NCBI GenBank assembly: GCA_021307315.1
Contig: JAJSPD010000002.1
Coordinates: 1,116,001-1,180,000 of the forward strand
From: Bisporella sp. PMI_857
Lineage: Eukaryota > Ascomycota > Leotiomycetes > Helotiales > Helotiaceae
Length of the DNA: 64,000 bases
Direction: 5' to 3'
Shown here: in pieces, positions 1 through 11,340 of the stretch
Position numbering within the stretch: position 1 is the stretch's first letter
Layout: each line of letters begins with the position of its first letter
Notes under the pieces: model-generated
What the model was told of the DNA's origin: nothing
The model's database searches: none
The model's input: only the letters and a program-made list of their open reading frames with translations
Position numbers and translations under genes: made by a program

Positions 1-635
1 TCACCGGAAAAAATCCGGCACTTTGAGATATGCGCTTTTCGAATTATTTATAATTAGTAATAAACTCTCTGCTCTGTATCCTCACCCTGGTCTTGTTAAC
101 GCGACTGAGCGTACAGACCAGCCGCATAAGCAACTCCAGCTGACTTATTCAGTCTCTAAACTTGCGTCTAGGATCATGGCATCGACAGCTCTCAGACATG
201 GTTCTGGCACGAGCAAATTGAAGAAAGAAGACATCAAGGAGTTATTATATGTCACAGCGCACCAGCGCCAAGACTATGACAATGCCTTCATCACTCTTGC
301 TTCTACTACTGCGGCTCAACTCAAATCCCTCTTCTTTTAGAGCTTCAATGCTATGAAGAGCTTAAGCCTTGGAGAACTGCTCGATAAACTCCCTCCAGAG
401 CTTCTTGGCCGAGTTTGCCTCCAACTGGATGTTCGCATCAGCTCTCCGATTCAGCCAAGTCAGCCACAAAGCACAGCAGGTCATTGCAGCACATCGAATT
501 TATAAACAAGTTCGTGAGCACGCCGCTAATCCCCTATTCATTGCACTCCAAACTGGCTTAGCAAGAATATCTTCGTCGGTGATCTTCCTGCTGCTCTTTG
601 TAACGAGAAATGTGCTGAATACGACGCGCTTGGCA

Positions 636-643
636 GTTTCATC
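636..643. repeat. Left copy of 8-bp target-site duplication (GTTTCATC)
   Basis: GTTTCATC at 636-643 is repeated exactly at 1106-1113, directly outside both termini of the MITE. The single ancestral copy encoded part of ...GSFI... in the F-box gene. Confidence 0.88.
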
Positions 644-1105
644 CAGTGAAGGAACTAGTATTATCACGATATATTGACCCCTAAAATCGAATACTATACC
701 CCACGCAATATGAGATTTCAAATAACCATACGTATCACGGTAAAATTTGCAAATCTTATATTACATCATATTATACTATACTATACTATAATACTAACCT
801 TAAATGAAGCTATTCCCAATTAGTAATACGTCAAAGGCACAGCCTTTTTTTTTTTTAAAAAAAACAAAAAAAAAACTAAGCTTTATTTCCACTAGTTTTT
901 AACTTTTACAGTGGCTTTTTAACTGGCTTACTAGCCTTGGCAAGGTGCTTAGTATATTGCCAATATGATATGAGATCAAATTTTCATACTAATACTAGCG
1001 CTTTACGAGATATCTCATACTAATACTAGCGTAGTATCAAAAAATCGATCTCATATGACTTGAGACTCAATATCACTAAATATCACCATACTAGTTCCTT
1101 GACTG
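644..1105. mobile_element. hAT-type MITE, 462 bp
   Basis: The element begins CAGTGAAGGAACTAGTAT (644-661) and ends ATACTAGTTCCTTGACTG (1088-1105). These are 18-bp terminal inverted repeats with one mismatch at position 5. It is flanked by an exact 8-bp direct repeat GTTTCATC at 636-643 and 1106-1113. An 8-bp duplication and CAGTG-like termini are the established signature of hAT transposition. It has no transposase reading frame. The interior is AT-rich, with a poly-T/poly-A stretch near 848-880, TATAC repeats near 770-795, and a repeated CTCATACTAATACTAGCG motif (about 985-1033). It is non-autonomous and sits inside an F-box pseudogene. Confidence 0.88.
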
Positions 1106-1676
1106 GTTTCATCTTCCTTCTCACGGCAACTCGTTATTGTTTGATTGCATTACAAAATCTTCTGAAGTGGCGGTAGTTTCTCTAAACCCTCTGGCCAAAG
1201 TGTCGGGCCTTCCAATTAGACGACTTGAGAAGGCTCTTCCTATCTTGCATACTCTGGTTGGCAAATATGGTTATTATAAGCACGAAGGCAGGTTAGCTCG
1301 GATTATGGGCTGGGAAACTATCCAGTCTAAGCAAGTTAAGGTTACAACAGTACTGGGTGCTATGGAAGTTTTGGCTGCTGAAGGTATTGATGAACTAGGA
1401 GGTTTATTTGCTGCATCTCAAAGCGATTATCAGCGATTCTACACCTACATGACGAGCACCCCCTTGGCACATTTCGACCCAAAGATCAAAATTGCACAAA
1501 CCGGAATGTATTGCACCGGATGTTATAAGGCTTGTAATAGAGACCTTGGAGGAATCCGGGCCGTTTGGGTTACGGAACACCGGAAGTATCTAAAAGAGCA
1601 ATTCCTTGAGCATTACAAGTCCTGCATAGAGGCCCAGAATTTGTGGGATGCTTATCTAAAGGAAGAGGAACAGTGA

Positions 1677-3108
1677 AAAGGAAGTTTCCATAACTATTAT
1701 CGACTATCCGAGAGGTAAGAACAAGTATCTCCGGCATAGCTGGATCTCTAAAGCTAACGCTAAGCAGCTCGAGTGGTCTGCGCTTTGTTCACGCATATAC
1801 ACATGATACTTGGAGAGGCAGAAAGCGGAACTTTGTATAGTAGAGAGTGGGTACACATTAGCATCAGGATACAGTCAAACGTCGTTATATCGAAGGCTGA
1901 CTGTCTAAGACTAGACTTCAATGGAAGAAGCTGAGTCTCTGCATTTCTTTAATGACTGACCTTTGCCTGTACTCCTTGTGTCCATTAATCCCCTTCCTTC
2001 CAATATTAAATTTAACTTTCTGAGATCTGATATTCTCTTCCATACTTAGTTTCGAGGTGGAGTACGTGAATTTTTCCTTAAATACGAAGCATTAGAATAC
2101 CTATTACAAGATTGGATGACACGGCTTTTATACACTGTTAGAGGAAACACCTGCAATGCGGTATGTATACTTAGTTGTTGTCTTAATGAAATTAACAGCC
2201 TCTGTTTGAACACTAGGCTTCTCTGCATTTTGTGTTTTTTCTTGTCTTGCTTTCTACATTTTCTTTCAAAGTCCTCTTCAATGCCCTCTAATGCTTAGAT
2301 CCTTGATATCTGTATTCTGTGAAACAAAATGAAGAGTGACGGGTGCGACGACTACTATATATATATTTTCAGCTGAAACCGACCAGGCCATAATCATCGC
2401 GAACTATATGTATTCTTGTTTCTTCCTTTTAGTGATGCGAATAAAATCAACTATAATTTCACACAGTTGGGATGGTCTATCATGCGTAAGACATATGATA
2501 ATGCTCGTCTTTCCTATTGACCTTGTCAATAGCCGGTCTTCGCGGAAGGGTCATTTACTAGGTTAATTCGTGATATCTAGAATTAGTAGATCTTGTCAAG
2601 ATATGCGGCGTATCAAGACCAAATATCAGAATCTTATGGTCCAGACCTAGGATAAATTTAGAGAAGGCAGGTCAGTATTGGGCTTGTGTTAATTGAGCTA
2701 CATCTTCACTGAACTACATGGGCTCAGCTTGAGCGCTACTCTTTTCCGCATTATTGTTCACCTTTATTCCTCCTGTCAGTACCCAATAGTGAAAGTGAAT
2801 TTGCCACAGCCGTACTTAATTATTCGGCCTAGCCTCGCCGGTGAATTTCCGGAACGTTTTGGAGAAGGCGAGTAGTTCTTCCTATTATCCGCGCGCTTGA
2901 CCTTAATGAAGCAACCTTCATACTAGGCAACGTTGAGCACCAGAACAGAACTCTTGAGGCATATCCTATTTGTCGATTCGTCGAGGTATGTGAGATTTCA
3001 TCTCTCCATAATGTCTGCCCTGAATACTTTGACCGATTCTGCGGTTGTCGGTCTCAATTTCTCAAGACATCCCAGAGGCGCTTTGTTTCTAACTGTACTC
3101 CTAGAATC
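1677..3108. other. Spacer between the two F-box paralogues
   Basis: No convincing gene. Short open frames (for example 2116-2298 and 2336-2566) have no recognisable family and low-complexity composition. The last about 175 bases (from 2933) are open but in another frame from the gene at 3109. Confidence 0.5.
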
Positions 3109-4218
3109 ATGGAATTGCAAACCCCAGATCAGGGTACTAGCCCCGGTGTCACCGAGAAAGAAAAGATCGACTTAATTTACAGGCACATGGCAGCCCCAGA
3201 CAGTAACAGAAGAGTCATCATCCGCGTCGAGCCTCGTGTTCAAACTCAACTCCACCTTCTTATCTTCAAAGGATTCGATACATCACAAAACACTACCGCC
3301 CAAAAATATAGCCTCGGAGACCTTGACGTTTTCCCTGATTTAGTCCTGTCCATAGTCTGTCTGAAGCTAGACATCATGAGTGCACTTCGGTTCAGTCAAA
3401 CTAGCCATGGTCCACGAAAATTCATAGCCCATATCCTAGAATTCCGTCGAGTTCGGGAACATGCCACAGAAACTCTCTTTGCATTGCTTGGAACACGCCT
3501 AGCAAAGCACTTTACAATCTTTGACCTCTATTCTGTTCTCTGCAGTGGGGATTGTGCTACATGTGGCTTGAGTGGCGGCTTCGTATTTCTGCCAACGCTC
3601 AAGCGTACGTGTATGCATTGTGCAACAAAATCTTCCACAACCGATATTGTTTCTTTGAACGCCTTATCTAAGCAATCAAAGATGTCAGCTACTCAGTTAA
3701 AACGATCCCTTCCTGTCTTGTACACACTCTCAGGCCAATATGGACGCACTGGAGCTATAGGCCCACAGACGAGGCGCATCTTTCTTACCTCTCGATCAGC
3801 TGCCCTTGAATATTTCCGGACCCAAGGCATTGCGGAACCCACAGCGGCTATACCATATCGGCCTACAAGAGGGGCTCCCATGAACTATTGCTTTATGGCA
3901 CTCACCGAACTACCATTCTTGAGCAAGAGCATTAGCATCAGCTCTAGTTACAACTCTGTCTCTTGCGTCGCCTGCGCAATTGCTGTCCGCCTTCAATTGC
4001 GAGAACCGGATTATCTTGGCTGGTGTTCTTATGAGTATACGCCTCAGAGATTTATAGAGCATTTTCGGTCTTGTGCTTTTGCCAAGAAGTACTGGGCTGT
4101 GCATAAGGGAAACAGAGGCCTGCCCATGCGACTGATCAACGCGATTGATGCGGAGGATGCGAAGGATGTGACTGGAGAAGTGGATGCGCTGGACTCTAGG
4201 GTTTTTGAATGGGCCTAG
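3109..4218 (+). CDS. F-box domain protein with cysteine-rich tail
   Basis: A single-exon reading frame of 369 residues. A degenerate F-box (SLGDLDVFPDLVLSIVCLKLD, near residues 67-87) is followed by SALRFSQTSH, a pattern common to a large fungal F-box family. Next come two Cys pairs (CATC near 150 and CMHC near 168) and a second metal-like set, CVAC ... HFRSC, near the C-terminus. By family knowledge such proteins link targets to SCF ubiquitin ligase through Skp1; the zinc-like part may bind the target. The ATG at 3109 is chosen because homology with the decayed copy at 176-1676 begins only a few residues after it. No introns are needed. The direct tandem arrangement with a pseudogene copy points to local duplication. 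The substrate is unknown. Confidence 0.78.
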   Translation: MELQTPDQGTSPGVTEKEKIDLIYRHMAAPDSNRRVIIRVEPRVQTQLHLLIFKGFDTSQNTTAQKYSLGDLDVFPDLVLSIVCLKLDIMSALRFSQTSHGPRKFIAHILEFRRVREHATETLFALLGTRLAKHFTIFDLYSVLCSGDCATCGLSGGFVFLPTLKRTCMHCATKSSTTDIVSLNALSKQSKMSATQLKRSLPVLYTLSGQYGRTGAIGPQTRRIFLTSRSAALEYFRTQGIAEPTAAIPYRPTRGAPMNYCFMALTELPFLSKSISISSSYNSVSCVACAIAVRLQLREPDYLGWCSYEYTPQRFIEHFRSCAFAKKYWAVHKGNRGLPMRLINAIDAEDAKDVTGEVDALDSRVFEWA

Positions 4219-5002
4219 AATGCGCAACCATTCTATTGAAGCTTTAGCTTACTCTCCAATAAAGAACCTGAATCCTTCTATGATGCCTGATCGTCTACTT
4301 TCCTAGTTTCTCTGTGCTTGTCCGCCTGGTTTTCCCATGATTGTCTGTGCTTTGGACATATCTGCAGCCCAAACCAGAATTAGTGAGTCATGGGATCTCC
4401 TAATTTTGTTTATTTCCCATAATCCTGCGAGATACCTAGGTGGATAAGACTTGATATGGCAGTACATAGACTTAGGACCAATACTGGGGCAAATGCCAAG
4501 GCAACAAAGTCCCGGAACACAAAAGAACAATTAATGACAGGGCAACACTAAGAAGTCGAAAAACCCTCTTCATGCTAGACTACAAATCTTCTGACACATT
4601 TCATCCCGTTTTCCTCATAGTCAAAAGACACCCCCACGGCCATAAAGAGGAAATACATGGGGCACATACCACGCACCACCTCATCCCCAACCCTTGTCAT
4701 CGTTACACGGCATCAATCGCAATATTCATAATGTATATCTCATATGGCGATATTCTCTTAGAGTAGAGGAGCTCAAAAATGCTCTTAGATACAGGACCTT
4801 CCAACTTTTAAATCTTGATCTTTCATGTCGAGAGCGCAATGTTATATATAATGATGAAGCCAACATGAGGAGCATCCACTTTGACGTTCGCAGCTCCCCT
4901 GTCCGCCAAGACCACCCCGCATCCTGGAGCTCCTCAAGCTCAAGTTCTTCTGTTACACAACTTCCTTCTCATAGTACCACCTCTCACCAAGAAAAAGGAA
5001 TC
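4219..5002. other. Intergenic, 5' side of nitrilase
   Basis: No gene seen. Open frames at 4303-4530 (minus) and 4572-4766 (plus) are short and unrecognisable. The last 150 bases are pyrimidine-rich (stretches of CTC/TCTT near 4920-4960), as is common in fungal promoters just before a start codon. Confidence 0.5.
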
Positions 5003-6346
5003 ATGGCAGAAACTCTACGTCTCGCTGTTGCACGTGGGTGTTCCACCCTCCGTCTTCTTCATTATAGGTTCAAAGAGCACAACTAACAAGAACAGAATGC
5101 CCCACTCTGTCCACCACAGAGCTTACATTGCAAGCTCTTGAAAAGACGACGAAAACTGCGGCTGACAAAGGAGTGGACTTAATACTCTTTCCAGAAGCAT
5201 ATCTTGGTGGCTATCCGCGCGGCGCAACGTTCGGGGCTAGCATTGGTACACGCACGGCAGAGGGACGGGATCAGTTCGTACGATACTTCAAAGGATGTCC
5301 GGACCTGGGGGATATACCCGAGGGTGGAGGGGATAGATGGGTTGATAGACAATTGGAGTTGCCCACAGAGAGGGAATCAGGAGAAGGAGGGAAAGGCTGG
5401 AGGAGGGGAGATGGGACGAGGGAGGAGCTGGAGAGGATTGCGAAAGGGACCGGCGTTTTTGTTGTTACGGGGTTGGTGGAAAGGTGTGCCGGGACATTGT
5501 ATTGCGCAGTCGTCTATGTGTGTCCGAGGCGAGGCATTATCGGAAAAAGAAGGAAGGTTATGCCGGTATGTGATTTCTACCTGATGGTGCAGGTTCAAAA
5601 CAGAAGTTAGGCTGATTGTACAGACGGCCACCGAACGCTTGATATGGGGTCAAGGTCAACCTTCGTCCCTTCGAGCAGTTACAACTACCATCCGAGGAGT
5701 CAAGCTCACACTAGCATCAGCAATATGTTGGGAGAATTATATGCCCTTGCTCAGACAATCGCTGTATAGTCAGAATGTCAACTTGTATCTAACACCTACA
5801 GCGGACGCAAGAGACACTTGGGTCTCCTTGTTGCGAACAATCGCTATAGAGGGCAGATGTGTAGTGTTGAGCTCAAACCAATGCGTAAGAGAGTGCGATG
5901 CCCTAGACTGGACCGTGGCGAAAGAAAACAATGAAGAGGCAGTGCAGACCAACGGGCATGCCGATGGACATCCTATTACCAAGTCTAGGAGAAAGTCAAC
6001 AGTCACGGTTGATGGACATGAGATTGTGCTGCCTTGGGCAAAGAACGAGGTCATTCAAGAGGTAGAAGAGAAGAGAGATACCGGCAAATTCGCTTGCAGA
6101 GGAGGCTCTTGTATTGTATCCCCCTTAGGAGATGTACTTGTAGGACCCTTATGGGATGACGACGACGGCCTGCTTACGTTTGACGTGGACTTCGACGATT
6201 GCCTAAGGGGAAGACTCGATCTGGATGTTGGAGGGAGCTATTCTAGGTTTGTTCAAATGGTCTCTTTCCCCCTCTTCGCTAACGTTTATAGGAACGATTC
6301 ATTCAAGTTTACAGTAGATGGACTCAATCTCAGTCCGCCGCCGTGA
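5003..6346 (+). CDS. Nitrilase (carbon-nitrogen hydrolase), 4 exons
   Basis: Hydrolyses nitriles to the acid and ammonia (nitrilase branch 1 of the CN-hydrolase superfamily, cytosolic). Exons are 5003-5033, 5096-5565, 5624-6246 and 6292-6346 (392 residues). The intron-1 acceptor at 5095 gives LRLAVAQCPTLSTTELTLQAL, which matches the family start, and a CTAAC branch site lies 8 bases before it. The triad is visible: Glu44 in FPEAYLGGYPR, Lys164 in RRKVMP and Cys202 in AICWENY, followed by ERLIWGQGQ and PTADARDTW. Intron 3 is only 45 nt and in frame without a stop, so retention would add 15 residues to SYSR-NDSF. Two hydrophilic insertions are present, near residues 85-105 and near 280-310. The family uses aryl-, arylaceto- or aliphatic nitriles; the substrate cannot be told here. 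Confidence 0.93.
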
Positions 6347-7538
6347 TCTAGCAACGTGACCAGTTAGGTCATTGGTTCAATCCTTAATTGTACAATGAAC
6401 GTCATGAAGATATGAGAGATGGCTGGATGCAGTTGAACTTGAACTGCTCTCAGTATCTATGTATCGACTATTTTTGCTGGTTACAGTATTTTGTTTAATT
6501 GTTTATGAGGCCACCCATTTAGCCTTTGAGCTACTCGGGTTTATTTGTAGATTATGCATCTTCATGCTCAACAGGCTGCTGGCACATTTTCTCCGTTTCT
6601 TTAACTGATCTCTTTCATCTCCACGCATTTGTTTGCGCATAATTCTTGGCTTTGGCTACTGTTTAATTATTCTTTTTGGTTGGGTGGGCCTTGATCCGTT
6701 CCATTAGTCCATCAAACGGCTGACTTACGTTTGATCGCATATTATATAACTGCAATGATTGGCGTTGGGGCGCATTCTCGAGGGAACTTGCATTAGCTCA
6801 CGGCATTTTCTGGAAAGGCACATTCAATTTGTGAGGCGATGGTGGTTGATGGCCTAACCTTAAGAAAGGCCGCCAGTAAGCATGATTTGACTGTTATTAG
6901 CAGACGATGAATGCAGCTGAAATTACATTCGCGACTATGCCACAAAGGGTCTAGATTTTGTCATTTCATTTTTGTAGCATTTCAGTAATGATGTAAACGA
7001 TTTCTGTTGTTTTACGTGCAGGGATTTGAGGGTAATTTTCAGTTCCGGCCCCGATATATGAGATTCATCTCCTAGAGCCTCAAGGGATGGTGACACTGCA
7101 TTCCATTGGATGGCCTATATTGCTTCATGATTTTCCAACACCAGACAGAATTCCCCATGATCTGGTACCGTTAAGTGTTTGGTAGGGGTTGGGGTTACAT
7201 TGCCGATGGGGATGATGCGTTGCAAGGGACCCCTGTACGCTCCCGAGGCTGGTGCTTCCTAGAGGATTATTCCAGCCACAACCCAAAAAACTAATGATGA
7301 CATTGCCCTTTCTTGCTAAGAAATCAAATATAGGACGGGCGGGTCTCCTGCTTCCTCTTCCTCTCCCTCTTTTGGATCCTCCTCACCATACTCTCTATCA
7401 CACACGATACTATGTTGCATACCAACAACACGGGGATATAACGATTTGAGCTATCAATCCTCCAGAGAGATCTGAGAAGATTTAGTTGGAAAGGAACCTA
7501 AATTGTCAGTATTGCTACTGTACAGTTCAGAAATCAAC
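6347..7538. other. Intergenic between nitrilase and CSC1-like gene
   Basis: About 1.2 kb with no supported gene. Open frame 7252-7449 is low-complexity and proline/leucine-rich with no family match. The end of this stretch is the promoter and 5' UTR of the channel gene. Confidence 0.5.
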
Positions 7539-10500
7539 ATGGTGAGTTGTGTTCTTTGGAAATACGTACTGGGGATAGATGTGCTGGTTTGCCTGGTAAG
7601 AACATATCAGACGCCATTGCACATTAGTCGTCCACAAGTTCATATGAGTAATCCAGTGTTGAGTGTTGTCAAATAATCTCCCTTGATTCATGTCCCATCT
7701 TTGGGCCATGAAAAGCTCGTGTCCTCTGCAACCCGTCTCAAATACAATGAGATCAAGTATGGAGCATATACTAATTGCCGTCATAGTCTTCCCCATCGCC
7801 GGATCCCCAAAATGCGGGCTCCGGCACCAACACTGGGACTTCGTCCTCTATCTCGGCAATGGTTTCGACTTTGATCCCGGTCGCGGCCCTAGCTATTGCG
7901 TACTTTGTGGTCTTTCTAATTCTTCGAAGTAAACTTGCGAGAGTGTACCGCCCTCGGACCTTCCTTGGGACGTTATATAACCAGTAGGCTTCATCTAACC
8001 CGCTTTTAGAATTGGTTCATTAATGTGGTTTAGAGAGAGAACTACAAAGCTTCCAGATGCAAGCCTTGGTTGGTTTGGCGCTTTCAAAAGTATTCCTGAT
8101 GAGTACGTGCTGGAGCATCAGTCCCTGGATGGTTATCTCTATCTTCGGTTTCTTAAGATGATCACTATTATCTGCTTCGTCGGCGCATTGATTACTTGGC
8201 CGATCCTGTTTCCAGTCAATGCAACTGGCGGCGCAGGACAGAAGGAATTGGATCTCTTATCATTCAGCAATATTAATTCGAACGGCAAGAATCGCTACTA
8301 TGCACATACCTTCCTGGGATGGATCTTCTTTTGTAGGTAGTCTGGAGCCAAAACCAGGCGGTGACTGACTTGAGTAGCTTTTGTCATGTATATCATTACT
8401 CAAGAAACTATTTACTTCATCAATCTTCGACATGCTTACTTATTAGCTCCATTCAACGCCGTTCGAATTTCCTCCCGGACTATTCTATTCACAGATGTAC
8501 CACAAGAATACCTGCAATCTGAGAAGCTCCAACAACTCTTTGGTGGCACATTTCTAAGATTCTGGAAGGTGACAGATACAAATAAGTTGGAGGATGATGT
8601 CAAGGAGCGGGACGAAGTAGCCTTGAAGCTTGAGGGTGCCGAGATTAAGCTTTCGCAGAATGCTAACAAGAGACGACTGAAGTTCGAGAAGAAGAACAAG
8701 AACGTGAAAGAAAAGGAACCCCATGGAGATGAGGAGGCAGCTATCACGTCTAGATGGTTAGAGAAGAAAGACCGTCCTACTCATAGGGTGGGCAAGATCC
8801 CTTTGATCGGCAAGAAGGTTGATACGATCGAATGGTCAAGGTCAGAACTCAAAAAGCTCATTCCCAAGATTAAGAACACTCAAATACAGCACCAAAAGGA
8901 TGATGCGACGCTACTCTCAGCTGTCTTTGTCGAATTCATCTCTCAACAGGCGGCCCAATCAGCTTTCCGCAGGATGTCACCTCGAAAACCACCAAAGATG
9001 AATCCTTGCGCGACACAAGTCGTTCCAAAAGAGATTATCTGGAAGAATCTCAAGATTGGTACAACGCAACGCAAAGGAAGAAAGATCTTAGCCAATACTT
9101 TCATTACTTTAATGATCGTCTTCTGGTCCATCCCTGTTGTAGTCATTGGTGCTATCAGTAATATCAACTATCTTGTTGACAAACTTCCTTGGCTCGGGTT
9201 CATCAATGACATTCCTCCCAAGATCCTTGGCATAGTCACGGGGCTGCTACCTTCAGTTTTGCTTGCTCTTTTGATGACTTTAGTACCAATAATCTGCCGT
9301 CTTGTTGCCAGGCTCAGCGGCGAAGTGACCTTTCCAGCTGTTGAGCTGAAGACTCAGGGTTGGTACATGGCATTCCAGGTCATCCAGGTGTTCTTGATCA
9401 CAACCTTCTCGTCTGGTGCTGCAGCTGTGGTGACTCAAATCATCAACGAGCCAGAATCTGCGACTACATTATTGGCTGAGAATCTTCCAAAAGCTTCGAA
9501 CTTTTACATTTCATACTTTATCGTGCAGGGTCTTGGCATTGCTGCTGGGAATATTCTAAACATCGGAAGTCTGGCGATGTTGACTGTTGTGGGCAAGTTC
9601 CTTGACAAGTCCCCTCGCAAAATGTTCAACAGATATATCACTCTTGCTGGACTCGGGTGGGGAGCTATGTATCCAAAGTTCGGTAACTTAGGTGTCATTG
9701 GTAAGTAAATTTCTCTTCTTTTAGAATGTAGTCCTCACTAATACATGATAGCAATTACTTATTCCATCATATCGCCGCTGGTCCTAGGGTTTGCTACTAT
9801 CGGATTTGCCTTGGTCTATCTCGCTACTCGATACAATGTTCTCTATGTCCTCACCAACAATATTGACACCAAGGGAGTTGCATATGCTAAAGCTCTTCAG
9901 CAACTCATGACAGGAGTGTATCTTGCGGAAATATGCCTTATCGGCCTTTTTGCTATTAACACGGCTCCCGGGCCCAGTAAGTTGATTTAAATTCCTTAGT
10001 GATGGTTTGTTCTTCTCAAAGCAGAATCTGATAATAGTGTAGTTGTCCTCATGGCTGTCTTTCTTGGATTTACCGTTGTCTATCACATCCTGATGCGCCA
10101 AGCCTTCAAGCAACTTACCACTTACCTACCTGGAAGTCTCGAAGGTGACGAGCAAATCGGCTTGTTTAATACAAGCGATGAGAAATCATATGATGCAACA
10201 AAAGCAGGTGCTCCGCCTAGCGAGATGGCACCGGTAACTCCATCTGGTTTTGTTGCCACGAAAGCGACTCTCCTTTCTAAGGTCTTCGACCCTCGAAAGT
10301 TCAGATCTTTCGACTCAGTCAAAACACTAATCCCCAATTTTCCGCCCCCTCGATATGAGGAGCAGGAAGAAGCACTCGCATATTTCAACCCAGCTGTCCG
10401 AAGTGAAGTACCCCGACTCTGGATTGTGAGAGACGAGATGGGGATTAGCAGGAGAGAAGTCAGGGACTCTTCAGACGTCGTTGACATTTCGGATGAATAT

Positions 10501-10617
10501 GCAAGATTCAATGAGAAGGGCAAGATTATTTGGGATACTGAGCTTGTCGATAAGGAGAACGGAGATGTGGCCAACTTGGAGAACGTTCCTGTCTGGGAGA
10601 AGAGGATTGATTATTGA
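7539..10617 (+). CDS. CSC1/OSCA-family (RSN1_7TM, DUF221) cation channel, 6 exons
   Basis: Membrane protein of the TMEM63/OSCA/CSC1 family, known as osmo- or mechanosensitive cation channels. Exons are 7539-7541, 7787-7983, 8034-8332, 8378-9700, 9752-9976 and 10043-10617 (873 residues, the usual length). The first coding exon is just ATG followed by GTGAGT. Splicing to 7787 gives MSSPSPDPQNAGSGTNTGTS and the first membrane helix (STLIPVAALAIAYFVVFLIL). Family hallmarks follow: YRPRTFLGTL, ASLGWFGAF, DEYVLEHQSLDGYLYLRFLK, SSRTILFTDVP, then a long charged cytosolic loop (KFEKKNKNVKEKEP), VPKEIIWKNL, and the 7TM core with KFGNLGVIAITYSIISPL. The tail is cytosolic and acidic. Introns are 245, 50, 45, 51 and 66 nt. 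It most likely acts at the plasma membrane or another cell membrane. Confidence 0.93.
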
Positions 10618-11340
10618 TTTATTGCGGGTATTATGAAAAGCTTTGAAGAGGAGAAGCGCTGGAAGCGAAAAGGGTTTCTATGTATATATTTTGATCTCCC
10701 GCACATATAAGATAAGATGTCTTTAACTTACTACTAATATGACATGATATAGTCTAATCAGGACGATTTCATTGGTGCTCTGAGCTCGAGATCTTCTGCA
10801 CTTTAGTCCAGACACATTTGCTCTCTTGTTTTTCATAAGTTACATTAATACTGCTGCGCATTAAACCGTTAACGATTCTCAATTAGAAACTTGATCCTGA
10901 GCGCGGCCATAAATATATGTAGTGGCATCCTCCTTCTTATTAGTCCGATATTGTATGGATCCTGTGAAGCAATTTTTGGTAGTAAATAAATTGAGAAATT
11001 CATGATTTACATTTTTATTAAATATTAAATATTTATATAAGAAAAAGTAATATAGTTGCAGCATCCCACTTGTTTCATTGCGCACACTGAAATGCACGTG
11101 CAAGGCGCGACCGTGATGCAAAGTTCCAGGGAGCTCGAGAAAGAAGGTCATGGCAGACGCTCAGAACCTCTCGATTTGGTACACAGCAGATGAAAGCAAT
11201 TAGAAGCGAGCATACTGTTTTTTTTTTTTTTTTTTCAATGATCAAAAGAGGCCATGTTATACATGCTAATTCAAGAAACCCGGCTATAATTAGAGTGGAT
11301 CCTGCAAGCTAGGCATTCCATGAGGCTCTTGCTATTTTCA
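10618..11340. other. Intergenic with 18-nt poly-T tract
   Basis: No gene seen. It holds an AT-rich block near 11000-11050 and a run of 18 T at 11218-11235. The 5' part is the 3' UTR of the channel gene. Confidence 0.5.

Larger units (their letters stand above)
176..1676 (+). pseudogene. F-box protein pseudogene (paralogue of 3109-4218), split by a MITE
   Basis: Pieces of this stretch in different frames align in order with the intact F-box protein at 3109-4218. They are the N-terminal lead (from about 176), an F-box-like segment LGELLDKLPPELLGRVCLQLD (from 365), SALRFSQVSHKAQQ (about 442), ALCNEKCAEYDALG (about 590), and a C-terminal part from 1137 ending in a CxxC...HxxxC zinc-finger-like tail. 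Breaks that can be seen are an in-frame TAG at 338-340, one-base frame changes near 440, 565 and 1139, and a 462-bp element at 644-1105. If the element and one target-duplication copy are left out, the reading ...LGSFIFL... lines up with SGGFVFL of the paralogue, so the locus was a normal gene before insertion. F-box proteins are usually substrate adaptors of SCF ubiquitin ligases; the target is unknown. The 540-nt open C-terminal part could still be transcribed. Confidence 0.8.

Noticed and set aside
5204..5631. Overlapping frames within the nitrilase
   Set aside because: Gly/Arg-rich shadow frames of exon 2; the nitrilase frame is fixed by its catalytic motifs.
6366..6384. tRNA-like B-box GGTTCAATCC
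   Set aside because: No A-box and no cloverleaf can be drawn around it. No tRNA gene was found in the window.
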